DNA of 64,000 nt from Deltaproteobacteria bacterium RIFCSPHIGHO2_02_FULL_44_16. Lineage in GTDB: Bacteria; UBA10199; 2-02-FULL-44-16. Shown piece by piece: positions 7,613-15,571 of the stretch (the stretch's first letter is position 1; every line of letters starts with the position of its first letter). The notes below the pieces were generated by a model. That model did no database searches, had not been told where the DNA came from, and was given only the letters and a program-made list of their open reading frames with translations. Location of the stretch: positions 30,426 through 94,425 of the forward strand of contig MGRM01000027.1 of assembly GCA_001798185.1 (NCBI GenBank). Direction: 5' to 3'. The translations under genes were made by a program, and so were the position numbers.

Positions 7613-8524
7613 ATGCGTGTCCTGACTTTTCTCTGTGTTTTTTCCTGTTTTACCGCGTGTGGGCAGATTTCACTTTACCAGGATCTTTCAGAAGAAGATG
7701 CCAATGAAATGCTCGTGCTTCTTTCAGAGCATAATATTAAGGCCAATAAGAAAAAAGAGACGCGTCAAAATGAAATTTTTTATTCGGTTGAAGTTTCTCC
7801 AAACGATATGCCGCGATCTCGTCAGTTACTCGTTGAACACAATCTTCCTCGTCGTCGTGAACTTGGACTTGATGGAGTCTATAAAGAAAAGGGGCTCATC
7901 CCGACACCTGATGAACAAAAAGCTCGTTATCTTCTCGCCCTCAAAGGTGAGATTATCAATTCTCTCGAGCGTATCCCGGATGTTGTCGATGTTGACGTCG
8001 TCCTCAATTTGCCGACACAAGATGAGTTTGCCAGTCGTGCGGCGAATGAAATCAAACGTCCTACGGCATCTGCGATTATTAAAGCAAAACCGGGCTTAAC
8101 GGTAAGGTCAGCGATCAGCGAAGCCAAAATTCAACAATTTGTGGCAAATGCCATTGAAGGACTGAATCCCCGAGATGTGAGTGTCATTATTAGCTATATT
8201 TCTTCAGGGACGCCGACCTTGCAGCCAGGGGATGTGTTGAGTCTGACGACCCCAACACGTGAAGGTTCAAGCTTTTCACCAGAAGAGCAAGGCCAAGAGC
8301 TTTTAGGTTTGAGTCTGAATGAAACGTCAAAATCAAAATTAAAACTCTATTTTTTGATTTTTTTCCTGCTCCTCGTGCTGCTCTCTACAGCTCTTATTAT
8401 CGTCATCGTCCAAGGATCTCGTTTGAGACGGGAGCTCAGCCAAACCCGAGATATGCGGACGATTGAAGGGCGAGTGGTTGAGACTCCGCGACAGCTTCAG
8501 GAAGGGGAAGAAGAGGAATTGTAA
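7613..8524 (+). CDS. sctJ: T3SS inner-membrane ring lipoprotein SctJ
   Basis: A 303-residue protein starting at ATG 7613 with a lipoprotein signal peptide (MRVLTFLCVFSCFTAC-GQ). It has SctJ/FliF-type ring-building domains: LSEEDANEMLVLLSEHNI, then RELGLDGVYKEKGLIPTP and LKGEIINSLERIPDVVDVDV. A single C-terminal membrane helix (about residues 248-274) and a short cytoplasmic tail follow. The lipid anchor, length and single C-terminal helix identify the injectisome protein SctJ (YscJ/PrgK/EscJ) and not flagellar FliF, which is about twice as long. It forms the periplasmic face of the inner-membrane ring. Hairpins (GTCAGG/CCTGAC and CCCC-ATC-GGGG) lie just upstream of the start. Confidence 0.93.
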   Translation: MRVLTFLCVFSCFTACGQISLYQDLSEEDANEMLVLLSEHNIKANKKKETRQNEIFYSVEVSPNDMPRSRQLLVEHNLPRRRELGLDGVYKEKGLIPTPDEQKARYLLALKGEIINSLERIPDVVDVDVVLNLPTQDEFASRAANEIKRPTASAIIKAKPGLTVRSAISEAKIQQFVANAIEGLNPRDVSVIISYISSGTPTLQPGDVLSLTTPTREGSSFSPEEQGQELLGLSLNETSKSKLKLYFLIFFLLLVLLSTALIIVIVQGSRLRRELSQTRDMRTIEGRVVETPRQLQEGEEEEL

Positions 8525-8580
8525 TATAATCCTTTGAATTCATTCATTTTTTCTGCTACATCCTTTTTTCGAAGAAGACG

Positions 8581-8608
8581 CAACATTGGGTCCCAAAAAA
8601 ACCGATAA
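8581..8608 (+). promoter_or_regulatory. Candidate FliA/sigma-28-type promoter of the second T3SS unit
   Basis: CAACATT at 8581-8587, 14 bases, then CCGATAA at 8602-8608. The match extends to GCAACATTGGG, shared with the site at 6434. It lies in the gap between sctJ and the next gene, 47 bases before the ATG at 8656. Confidence 0.6.
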
Positions 8609-8655
8609 GTATTATGAAAGGTTCGGGTATACTGAAAAGCGTTACGAGGTGATCC

Positions 8656-9075
8656 ATGGGAGCAACAACCCCAATGAAGTTTGATCTGGTTCGCTACGAA
8701 GCTCGAGTGGTTCAAGGTATTGATCCCCACGAGCGGGAAGCGAAACGTCCAGGGGGGTTCGGACGTTTTCTTTCCGGAATGGGAAAAGTCTTCGGAGCTG
8801 CGGCATTTCCGCTTTCTATTCTTTTCCCCCCAGCAGCCATTGGAGCTGCAGCCATGTACGGTGTGGGTGCTATTGGGGACCAAACGCAAGCAGCAGCGTA
8901 TCAACGTCATATGGAAAAATTACAAAAAGAAGACGCTTCGTACGTCTCTTTTCCGGGACTTGGTCAAGATGTGGCTGGGATTCAACCAGCAGCGTATCAA
9001 AGCGCAGATCATGAGGTGATGGGGATTCTTTTTGCGCGAAATCAAGCAATGCTTCATCAAACGCAAAAGTTGTAA
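8656..9075 (+). CDS. T3SS-cluster protein of unknown function with hydrophobic centre
   Basis: A 139-residue protein with a good ribosome site (GAGGTGAT) before ATG 8656. It has a charged N-terminus, a Gly-rich stretch (PGGFGRFLSGMGKVFGAAAF), a hydrophobic Ala/Pro-rich segment (about residues 48-72) that could insert into a membrane, and a Gln/His-rich helical end (MGILFARNQAMLHQTQ). There is no signal peptide. A cytoplasmic protein with one hydrophobic segment, transcribed from a sigma-28-type promoter inside a T3SS locus, is a reasonable candidate for a secreted pore-forming or filament subunit. That is inference; I recognise no family. Confidence 0.5.
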   Translation: MGATTPMKFDLVRYEARVVQGIDPHEREAKRPGGFGRFLSGMGKVFGAAAFPLSILFPPAAIGAAAMYGVGAIGDQTQAAAYQRHMEKLQKEDASYVSFPGLGQDVAGIQPAAYQSADHEVMGILFARNQAMLHQTQKL

Positions 9076-9096
9076 GGGGTAAGTGAGGAGGGTTGT

Positions 9097-9525
9097 ATGT
9101 CTATTATCAGAAATATTGGTCCAAAGTCAGATATTCCACGGAATGATCATTCTCCAGATCGACTCCATCGTGATGAACGCCCTTACGGTCAGCCAGAAGA
9201 GCAGGGTGCGCCGTCAGATTTTGGAGATCGATTAGAAGCACAACGACTTCTTCAGCGTGGATCTAGTGCTCGAACAGCGAAACTGAGTCCCGAAGAAGAA
9301 GCAGACCTGGCAAGGGATTTAACCGCAATTGTGGATTATGTGAGTGAAACTCAAGTTGGATATAATTCCTTAAGCCCTTCTGATAAATCTTTTTATGCTG
9401 ATAATTCTGCTGGTATCCCAGGAGTTCAAGCTTACTCTCAAGTTCGTACCAATCTCGAGGATGCGTTACGAATGGCAGCGTTTGCCGACCTTCCGAAGAA
9501 CACAAAAAATTCTGATACCGCTTGA
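9097..9525 (+). CDS. T3SS-cluster hypothetical protein
   Basis: A 142-residue hydrophilic protein preceded by GAGGAGG. The N-terminal 65 residues are polar and probably disordered (RDERPYGQPEEQGAPSDF). The rest is predicted to be helical with an acidic stretch (LSPEEEADLARDLTAIVDYV). It is 21 bases after the preceding gene, so probably in the same transcript. No family is recognised. A disordered N-terminus is common in T3SS substrates. Confidence 0.5.
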   Translation: MSIIRNIGPKSDIPRNDHSPDRLHRDERPYGQPEEQGAPSDFGDRLEAQRLLQRGSSARTAKLSPEEEADLARDLTAIVDYVSETQVGYNSLSPSDKSFYADNSAGIPGVQAYSQVRTNLEDALRMAAFADLPKNTKNSDTA

Positions 9526-9551
9526 CATCTCGTGCTCTTGGGGTTTTTGAT
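9522..9551 (+). promoter_or_regulatory. Possible housekeeping promoter for the sigma-factor gene
   Basis: TTGACA at 9522-9527 overlaps the preceding stop, and an 18-base spacer leads to TTTGAT at 9546-9551, a fair sigma-70-like pair. It would give a leader of about 160 bases before the sigma gene at 9714, a stretch with no gene but a CATGCC/GGCATG hairpin near 9640-9667. A separate housekeeping promoter would let the alternative sigma factor be made before its own targets are on. Confidence 0.3.
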
Positions 9552-9713
9552 CCCCACACATGTTGGTGCAAAGGGGATTTCCTGTTTTCGACTTTTTTCT
9601 TCTTTTTGTTTTTATCTTACAATTCAGCCTCTTAGACATCATGCCTTCTTCTTTTTTTCTGGCATGTTTTCTGCACCTGTAAATTCTGTCGGAAACCTCG
9701 CAAAGGGGGTGGC

Positions 9714-10592
9714 ATGGTAAAGCAGGCGCTGAAATCAGATGCAACATTGCAAAAAGAACGCGACGCCAAAATACGTCCTGAAAGCAAACGCCCTTCGAAA
9801 AGTACGAAGAGTGCGAAGGCCGTTGTCCCTTCTGCCAAACAGGAAGAGCTTCACCTTCTCAAAGTTCGCGATCAACTTATCGAACAGTACATGCCCTACG
9901 CTGCATCAATCGCAAGTCGCGTCTGTCAAACACTCTCTTCAACGGTTGATTACGAAGAAGTTCTTTGTAATGCCAGATTGGGACTCCTCGAAGCTGCGAA
10001 GCGGTTTGACCCAAAACACGATGTCGATTTTCGAACCTTTGCCTACTATCGCATCAAAGGCGCTATCTATGATGGACTCCGAAGAAGCGGATGGTTACCT
10101 CGAACACTCTACGCAAAAATTAAATTTGAAGAAGCGGCAAATGAATATCTTCAGCATCAGTCTCTCTATCGCGCCGAAAATGGGGGCGAAACACGTAAAT
10201 CCACGACACTCTCTGGTGAAGGGGGAGAGACAGATCACGTTACCGAAACCGTTAGCAGTCTTGCTTCCATCTACATTGTTTCCATTGATGCCACGGAAGA
10301 TATGGAAATTGAAGATCAGAATGGGACCGATATCGAAAAGCGAACCGAGTTCATGCAAATTCGAAAACATATGCGTGAAGCGATTGGAAGTTTGCCTGAA
10401 AAGGAAAAACAACTCGTCATGATGTATTATTTTCAAAATCGAACACTCGAAGAGATTGGAGAGCGACTTGGACTTTCAAAGTCGTGGACGTCACGGTTGC
10501 ACGCGCGCGCGCTGACGCTTCTTTTTAAGCGAATTAAAAATCGTGCGCAGCCAAAGAAAGATGACAACGAGGATGGGGGAGAAGAGGAGTAA
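9714..10592 (+). CDS. RNA polymerase sigma factor, FliA/sigma-28 family, in the T3SS locus
   Basis: A 292-residue alternative sigma factor. A basic N-terminal extension of about 45 residues precedes region 2 (YEEVLCNARLGLLEAAKRF; FRTFAYYRIKGAIYDGLRR), region 3 (residues about 125-200) and region 4 with its helix-turn-helix (TLEEIGERLGLSKSWTSRLH). The RIKGAIYDGLR segment and overall length match FliA/WhiG-type sigma-28 factors, normally used for late flagellar genes. No flagellar gene is seen in the window; it is embedded in the T3SS operon two bases upstream of the rod gene. Candidate targets are the promoters at 6434, 8581 and 46325. Confidence 0.88.
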   Translation: MVKQALKSDATLQKERDAKIRPESKRPSKSTKSAKAVVPSAKQEELHLLKVRDQLIEQYMPYAASIASRVCQTLSSTVDYEEVLCNARLGLLEAAKRFDPKHDVDFRTFAYYRIKGAIYDGLRRSGWLPRTLYAKIKFEEAANEYLQHQSLYRAENGGETRKSTTLSGEGGETDHVTETVSSLASIYIVSIDATEDMEIEDQNGTDIEKRTEFMQIRKHMREAIGSLPEKEKQLVMMYYFQNRTLEEIGERLGLSKSWTSRLHARALTLLFKRIKNRAQPKKDDNEDGGEEE

Positions 10593-10594
10593 TT

Positions 10595-11089
10595 ATGCCA
10601 GTGGAAGCCGTCGTCGGAAAACTGAATGCAGAAGCCTTGTCCAAAGCAGTCGAGAAATCGAATGTTGCGGCACAAGATCAAACCAAAGCAAATGGCTTCC
10701 AAGAAGCCCTTTCCGCTGCGGAAAATTCAGGGACAGAATTTGCAAACATGTTAGGTTATGGAAACACGGACATTACGCCGACCAATAAAATGGAAATTAT
10801 TTCTGCGGATTTGGTAGATTATAATCCGACTCAGCAAGTCCCTTCTTATGAAGCTCCGCAAGGGTCAGAAAAATTGGTCGATTTGTTAGGAGAAGTGAAT
10901 AAGGGCCAAATGCAGATGGATAGTCTGGTGAATCACATTCTCTATAGTGGAAAACGTTTTTCAAATCAGGAATTGCTCGTGGTTCAAGCGCATGTTTTTC
11001 ATTTTGCGCAAATGACCGAATTGACGGTGAAGTTAGCGGAGCACGGCGTTAGTTCCTTTAAACAAGTCACCAACACGCAATTTCAGTAA
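10595..11089 (+). CDS. sctI: T3SS inner-rod protein, SctI-like
   Basis: A 164-residue protein whose last 40 residues (QELLVVQAHVFHFAQMTELT, then a VxK..E.G...VKQ-like helix ending in NTQFQ) resemble the C-terminal polymerisation helix of YscI/PrgJ/HrpB inner-rod proteins. The N-terminal part is polar and Ala/Asn-rich, as in exported rod subunits. Its position between the sigma gene and SctL/SctN genes is also usual for sctI. The rod joins the export gate to the needle. The identification rests on the C-terminal pattern and context, since these proteins are poorly conserved. Confidence 0.7.
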   Translation: MPVEAVVGKLNAEALSKAVEKSNVAAQDQTKANGFQEALSAAENSGTEFANMLGYGNTDITPTNKMEIISADLVDYNPTQQVPSYEAPQGSEKLVDLLGEVNKGQMQMDSLVNHILYSGKRFSNQELLVVQAHVFHFAQMTELTVKLAEHGVSSFKQVTNTQFQ

Positions 11090-11104
11090 ACGAAAGGTAT
11101 TTCA

Positions 11105-12121
11105 ATGTCTGAAGCCATGACACATCGACATCAAATGGTCGCGGCATTAGCAGCGATGTTATCTCAAGACATCGAAGATTTTCTTCCTCATCTTGCCGAT
11201 GATGAAGCGCAGCTATTGCGCAGAGCTTCTGTTTTTTCACAAGAACAGGGAAATCGCGAAACAGAAGCACGAAAACAGATCCAGCTTTTAAAGGCGCAAC
11301 AGGCTTTTCATGGACTTGCTGAAATTCATCCCGCCTGGATTTTAGAAGAGCTCGAACATGAATCGCCGCGCGTGATTGGAATGATTCTTCGTTATCTTCC
11401 GTCGCGACATGTTCGTTCTGTGTTGGAACATTTGCCTTCGGAAATAAAAAGCAGACTTCCAGACATGGTTGAAGTTTTTGCTGTTCGCTCCGAACTTTTA
11501 GAGGTCATTCGAAAACGATTTGAAGCGCGATTTTTACCGATGCGATGTTCACGAAGTTCGGATTCATTTACGTATGAAGAATTTGCGGCTTTTAAAAGTG
11601 AAGATCTTGAAACTCTCTTTTTTGATTTGGGAATTCATGAAATGGCGATTGCGCTTTCCAGCGTTTCATCGAAACCTCTCCGGATGCTGCTCAATCGTCT
11701 TCCGCTCAAAGAGGCAAAGCGTTTACAACTCCGCATTCGTGAACTTTCAGATGTCTCTCTTTCGCTTCGCCATCAAGCACAGTTTCTGATTATCAATGTG
11801 GCAAATGAATATGTGGGAGCAAAAAAACTTTTCTTCGAATTAGGAATTTGTGCTTTTGCACGCTCGCTGGGAAACAACAATGAAAATGTGGTTCGCATGA
11901 TTCAGCAAAAATTGAAACCAGAATATGGTTATATTCTCAAACGCGCTGTGACCGAATGGTCTGATGTGGCTCAGGATGAAATGACGAGAGAACGTCAAAA
12001 AATTGTGGAAGAACGTATTGCTGCTTTAGCGGCAGCGCATTTGATTGATACTTCGTGGCTGGAACGATGTGAAGAATCGACACAGAGTGAACCAAAAGGA
12101 GAGGTTTCTTTACATGCTTAG
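11105..12121 (+). CDS. FliG-like protein in the SctK position
   Basis: A 338-residue cytoplasmic helical protein. Residues about 75-125 (HPAWILEELEHESPRVIGMI, LRYLPSRHVRSVLEHLPSEI) match the FliG middle-domain pattern in which a helix ending in LxYLP is followed by VLxxLPxE. Two further similar helical units follow (ALSSVSSKPLRMLLNRLPLK; ARSLGNNNENVVRMIQQKLK). It lies directly before sctL, where injectisome operons carry sctK. It may therefore be the adaptor between the SctJ/SctD ring and the FliM/FliN-like sorting platform, derived from the flagellar switch. The FliG link is by pattern recognition; the function is inferred. Confidence 0.6.
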   Translation: MSEAMTHRHQMVAALAAMLSQDIEDFLPHLADDEAQLLRRASVFSQEQGNRETEARKQIQLLKAQQAFHGLAEIHPAWILEELEHESPRVIGMILRYLPSRHVRSVLEHLPSEIKSRLPDMVEVFAVRSELLEVIRKRFEARFLPMRCSRSSDSFTYEEFAAFKSEDLETLFFDLGIHEMAIALSSVSSKPLRMLLNRLPLKEAKRLQLRIRELSDVSLSLRHQAQFLIINVANEYVGAKKLFFELGICAFARSLGNNNENVVRMIQQKLKPEYGYILKRAVTEWSDVAQDEMTRERQKIVEERIAALAAAHLIDTSWLERCEESTQSEPKGEVSLHA

Positions 12122-12143
12122 AACACGTAACAAAATAAACTTT

Positions 12144-12204
12144 TGTCATCCCCGCGTAGGCGCGGATCTCCTGAGATTCCCGCTTCATGAATGCGGGAAT
12201 GACA
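12144..12204 (+). repeat. Palindromic repeat, family A, copy 2
   Basis: A 61-bp imperfect palindrome from TGTCATCCCCGCGTAGGCGC to ATGCGGGAATGACA, inserted in the short gap between the FliG-like gene and sctL inside the T3SS operon. It could form a hairpin in the mRNA and alter downstream expression. Confidence 0.85.
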
Positions 12205-12248
12205 GCAGATTTATTTTACCGAATTTTAGCAAGCGATGAGGAGTAACA

Positions 12249-12926
12249 ATGTCAAAAGTTATTAAAGGAAGAGAGTTTGAGGAACAGCAAGCAGCCAAAG
12301 GGGCAGTGATTGCACCTGTTCATCCAAAACTTCCCGTCACTTCAAGCAAAGATGGAGTGCTTCGTCATCGTGTGATTTCAGCCTCAGCTGAAGCTGAAAA
12401 AATACTTCTTCACGCTTCGCAAGAAGCTGATCGTATTCGCGAAGAGGCAAAAAAAGTGTTGAATGAAGTAGAAACCGTTCGTGAAGAAGCGCGGCGTAAA
12501 GGATACGCTGAGGGGGAAGCCAAGGGGCTTGCGCAAGTATCAGAACAACTGATTGCGTTGCATCATCTGAAAGAGAAATTTTATGAAGAAGCAGAACCAG
12601 AAGTGATGAAACTTGTTCTTTCAATTGCGGAAAAAATAATTGGAAATTTAGTTTCTGAGCACAGTGATGCTGTCAAACATGTGGTAAAAGAATCGCTTGA
12701 AAAAGCGATTGGGGATCAGATTGTGGTGCGTGTAAATCCAGAAGATTATCAGACCATCCTTTCGAGTGAAGGAGAATTTCGAAAAGTGATTGATCGTACG
12801 AGACGCCTTGTCTTTAAAGAAGACGATTCGATTTTAAAAGGGGGATGTATTGTGGAAACTGAAGTCGGAACCATTGATGCGCAGATCGAAACGCAACTTC
12901 AAGCGATCAAGAAAGCGCTGAGTTAA
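12249..12926 (+). CDS. sctL: T3SS ATPase regulator/stator SctL
   Basis: A 225-residue FliH/YscL-family protein. The N-terminal third is followed by a long charged coiled coil (AEKILLHASQEADRIREEAK) and a C-terminal globular domain (VMKLVLSIAEKIIGNLVSEH; VVRVNPEDYQTIL). SctL dimers tie the ATPase SctN to the cytoplasmic sorting platform and restrain its activity. The ribosome site is GAGGAG before ATG 12249. Its stop is 9 bases before sctN, the usual pairing. Confidence 0.85.
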   Translation: MSKVIKGREFEEQQAAKGAVIAPVHPKLPVTSSKDGVLRHRVISASAEAEKILLHASQEADRIREEAKKVLNEVETVREEARRKGYAEGEAKGLAQVSEQLIALHHLKEKFYEEAEPEVMKLVLSIAEKIIGNLVSEHSDAVKHVVKESLEKAIGDQIVVRVNPEDYQTILSSEGEFRKVIDRTRRLVFKEDDSILKGGCIVETEVGTIDAQIETQLQAIKKALS

Positions 12927-12935
12927 AGGATCATT

Positions 12936-14261
12936 ATGGATCTCCCCATTGTTGATTTTCATAAGTATCACCATCTTCTCTCATCTGTTTCCACCTATAA
13001 CATCAAAGGAAAGGTGACGGAGTTGACCGGACTCGTGGTCAAAGCGGTGGTGCCTGGAGTTCGTATTGGGGAGCTCTGTTTTATTGTCCCTTATCATGGA
13101 CTCCCTCCGATTAAAGCTGAAGTCGTCGGTTTTCGAGATCAAGAAGTTCTGCTGATGCCTCTCGGAAACCTTGAAGGGATTGGGCTTGGAAACGATGTGA
13201 TCCCCACAGGACACACGTTGACGGTGCGGGTGGGGAAACAATTGCTGGGTCGCATTCTCGACGGGCTCGGTGATCCACTGGATGCAGAAGATCACGGACC
13301 ACTTGAATATGAAGCTGAATATCCGGTGAGCGCAGAGCCACCAAAAGCTCTTAAGCGTGAACGTGTCACCAAACCAATTTCTGTTGGCATTAAATCGATC
13401 GATGGACTTCTGACCGTTGGCGAAGGGCAGCGTATCGGTTTTTTTGCAGCCGCAGGTGTCGGCAAATCGACACTTATTGGGATGATTGCGCGCAACACTG
13501 AAGCTGATGTCAACGTCATCTGTCTCGTCGGAGAGCGAGGTCGGGAAGTACGAGAGTTTTTAGAAAAAGATTTGGGAGAAGAGGGACTCAAACGTTCGGT
13601 CGTGATTATCTCGACTTCTGATGAACCATCTCTCGTGCGCCTTAAAGCTGCCTATGTTGCAACCGCGATTGCAGAATATTTTCGTGATCAAGGTTTACGA
13701 GTGATGCTGATGATGGATTCCATTACGCGATTTGCTCGTGCCCTTCGTGAAGTCGGTCTTGCAGTCGGAGAACCGCCGGCGCGAGAGGGATATACGCCAT
13801 CAGTGTTTTCAACACTTCCGCGTCTTCTCGAACGTTCAGGCAATTCCGACAAAGGATCGATTACAGCGTTCTATACGATTCTCGTTGCCGGAGATGACAT
13901 GAATGAGCCGATTGCGGACGAGACACGTTCGATTCTCGATGGACATATCGTGCTTTCGCGCGATCTGGCTGCTCGTGCGCAATATCCGGCCATCGATATT
14001 TCTCAGAGTGTTTCCCGTGTGATGGATGACATCATCGATGTGGAACATCGCGATGCTGCAAGAAAACTTCGGGAAATTGTGGCGAACTATGAAAAAGAAC
14101 GAGATCTGATTTTAATCGGTGCGTATGAAGAGGGGAGCGATCCCAAAGTCGACTACGCCATTGAGAAAATTGAAGAGGTCAACACGTTTCTCAAACAAAA
14201 TGTGGGAGATAAGTTCTCCTTTGAAGAGACGCTGGAACAACTTCAAGGGTTATTTGAATAA
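12936..14261 (+). CDS. sctN: T3SS export ATPase SctN
   Basis: A 441-residue F1-beta-like ATPase. Walker A is AAAGVGKST (about residues 170-178), followed by CLVGERGREVREF, Walker B VMLMMDSITRFARA and EPPAREGYTPSVFSTLPRLL. The C-terminal FLKQNVGDKFSFEETLEQL segment is typical of T3SS ATPases. The hexamer unfolds substrates and strips chaperones at the base of the export gate. Length and motifs are complete. ATGA-like overlap with the next gene indicates translational coupling. Confidence 0.95.
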   Translation: MDLPIVDFHKYHHLLSSVSTYNIKGKVTELTGLVVKAVVPGVRIGELCFIVPYHGLPPIKAEVVGFRDQEVLLMPLGNLEGIGLGNDVIPTGHTLTVRVGKQLLGRILDGLGDPLDAEDHGPLEYEAEYPVSAEPPKALKRERVTKPISVGIKSIDGLLTVGEGQRIGFFAAAGVGKSTLIGMIARNTEADVNVICLVGERGREVREFLEKDLGEEGLKRSVVIISTSDEPSLVRLKAAYVATAIAEYFRDQGLRVMLMMDSITRFARALREVGLAVGEPPAREGYTPSVFSTLPRLLERSGNSDKGSITAFYTILVAGDDMNEPIADETRSILDGHIVLSRDLAARAQYPAIDISQSVSRVMDDIIDVEHRDAARKLREIVANYEKERDLILIGAYEEGSDPKVDYAIEKIEEVNTFLKQNVGDKFSFEETLEQLQGLFE

Positions 14262-14773
14262 TGAAACAACGATATCGATTAGAAGCTCTCTTGAAACTCA
14301 AAGCGCGCATGAAAAAGCGCGCGGAGATAGCGCTTGCCCGCTCCCTCAAACGTCTTCAAGAAGAGAGAAAGAGATTAGAAGAGTTTCGAAAAGAACTCAC
14401 GCAGATTATCGCGGATTGGAAGAATGCTCGAGAAGAAATGAAATCAGCTCTTAGCGCGGGAATGGTGGTGGGTGAAGGAAATGTTTATGTGAATTATGTC
14501 CGTAAACTTGGAGAGGATCAGAAAGAAAAAGAAGAAGAGATTGAAGATCAACATGAGGTGATTGAAGAAGCGGAAGGAAAGGTCGCTTTTGCTCGTCGTG
14601 AATACATTGATGCGTCACGCGAACTTCAAGTGATGGAGAAACATAGAGAGTTGTGGCAGAAAAAAATGCGAGGAGAATTGAAGCAGATCGAAGCGAAAAA
14701 ACTCAACGAGCTTGGGAACGTCATTCATCAGTTGAAAAAGTGGCGCGGGGAAAAACCGATTTTTGAGGGATAA
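14261..14773 (+). CDS. sctO: T3SS stalk protein SctO (FliJ/YscO-like)
   Basis: A 170-residue protein that is almost entirely a charged antiparallel coiled coil (KKRAEIALARSLKRLQEERK; EEEIEDQHEVIEEAEGKVAF), the architecture of FliJ/YscO/SctO. SctO is the central stalk that couples the SctN hexamer to the export gate protein SctV. Coiled coils are hard to assign by sequence alone, but size and position directly after sctN, with a one-base overlap, make this secure. Confidence 0.82.
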   Translation: MKQRYRLEALLKLKARMKKRAEIALARSLKRLQEERKRLEEFRKELTQIIADWKNAREEMKSALSAGMVVGEGNVYVNYVRKLGEDQKEKEEEIEDQHEVIEEAEGKVAFARREYIDASRELQVMEKHRELWQKKMRGELKQIEAKKLNELGNVIHQLKKWRGEKPIFEG

Positions 14774-14777
14774 CCTT

Positions 14778-15554
14778 ATGAGCGAATCATTTAAAATTGA
14801 TCGTCAGGTGGATATCAAAAGGGATGAGTTAAAGCCCAAAGACAAGCCAAAAGAAAAAGATTCGGCTGAATTTCAACGCGTGCTTGAGCAAAGCCGTGTT
14901 CCGGTGCAGATGACAAATCGAGTAACGGTTCAACATGCGACGGAATATGCGGTTCGCGATCGTCGCCGTGAAGATGAAGGAAAATCTGACGAACAAAAGA
15001 AAAAACAGGATCGAGAGGAAAAGCGAGAAGGAGAGACCAAAACCCATGAACGGACCCGAAGCGCTCGTGTGGCAGATCAAAAAGTCATGGGAAAGAGTTC
15101 CTTTCGTGAGGGGAAAAATGGGAATAGTTCGGGGCAGGGAAATTCAGGTGGATATGGAGGTTATGAAGGAAAACGTCGTTCCACTCTCTCCTCCACGCTC
15201 GAAAATGCAAAATCTTCTCCTATTTCACTGACCGCGCGGTTTGAAGAAAAACTCAAAGCTCTCCTTCAAAAAAATACGGAGTCGCCTCGTCTCACCCAAG
15301 CGATGCTCGATAAAATTGTTCAGTTTGTGCGGCTGGGACTCACCAAAGCAGGGGAGAAAGAGCTTTTCATTGAGCTTCATAAAAGTTGGTTTCAAGGTTT
15401 AAAGCTCCACATTACGTCGAAGGAGGGGAAAATGGTCGTCGGTTTTAAAACCGGAGATGCAAAGACTCGGCGTGTTTTTGAAGAACATCAGGAAGAGATC
15501 AAGTCGACGCTTTTGAAAAAAGGTATTCAGGTTGATGAAATCATTGTGAGCTGA
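14778..15554 (+). CDS. sctP: T3SS needle-length regulator SctP-like
   Basis: The ATG at 14778 has GAGGGAT upstream and gives 258 residues. The first 140 residues are highly charged and then Gly/Ser-rich and probably unfolded. The last 90 residues form a folded domain (ELFIELHKSWFQGLKLHITS; KMVVGFKTGDAKTRRVFEEH) like the substrate-specificity-switch domain of FliK/YscP/SctP. These proteins set needle or hook length and trigger the change to late substrates. The gene order sctN-sctO-sctP-sctQ is classical. It overlaps neither neighbour. Confidence 0.75.
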   Translation: MSESFKIDRQVDIKRDELKPKDKPKEKDSAEFQRVLEQSRVPVQMTNRVTVQHATEYAVRDRRREDEGKSDEQKKKQDREEKREGETKTHERTRSARVADQKVMGKSSFREGKNGNSSGQGNSGGYGGYEGKRRSTLSSTLENAKSSPISLTARFEEKLKALLQKNTESPRLTQAMLDKIVQFVRLGLTKAGEKELFIELHKSWFQGLKLHITSKEGKMVVGFKTGDAKTRRVFEEHQEEIKSTLLKKGIQVDEIIVS

Positions 15555-15571
15555 TAAGAGTTTCGCCATTC

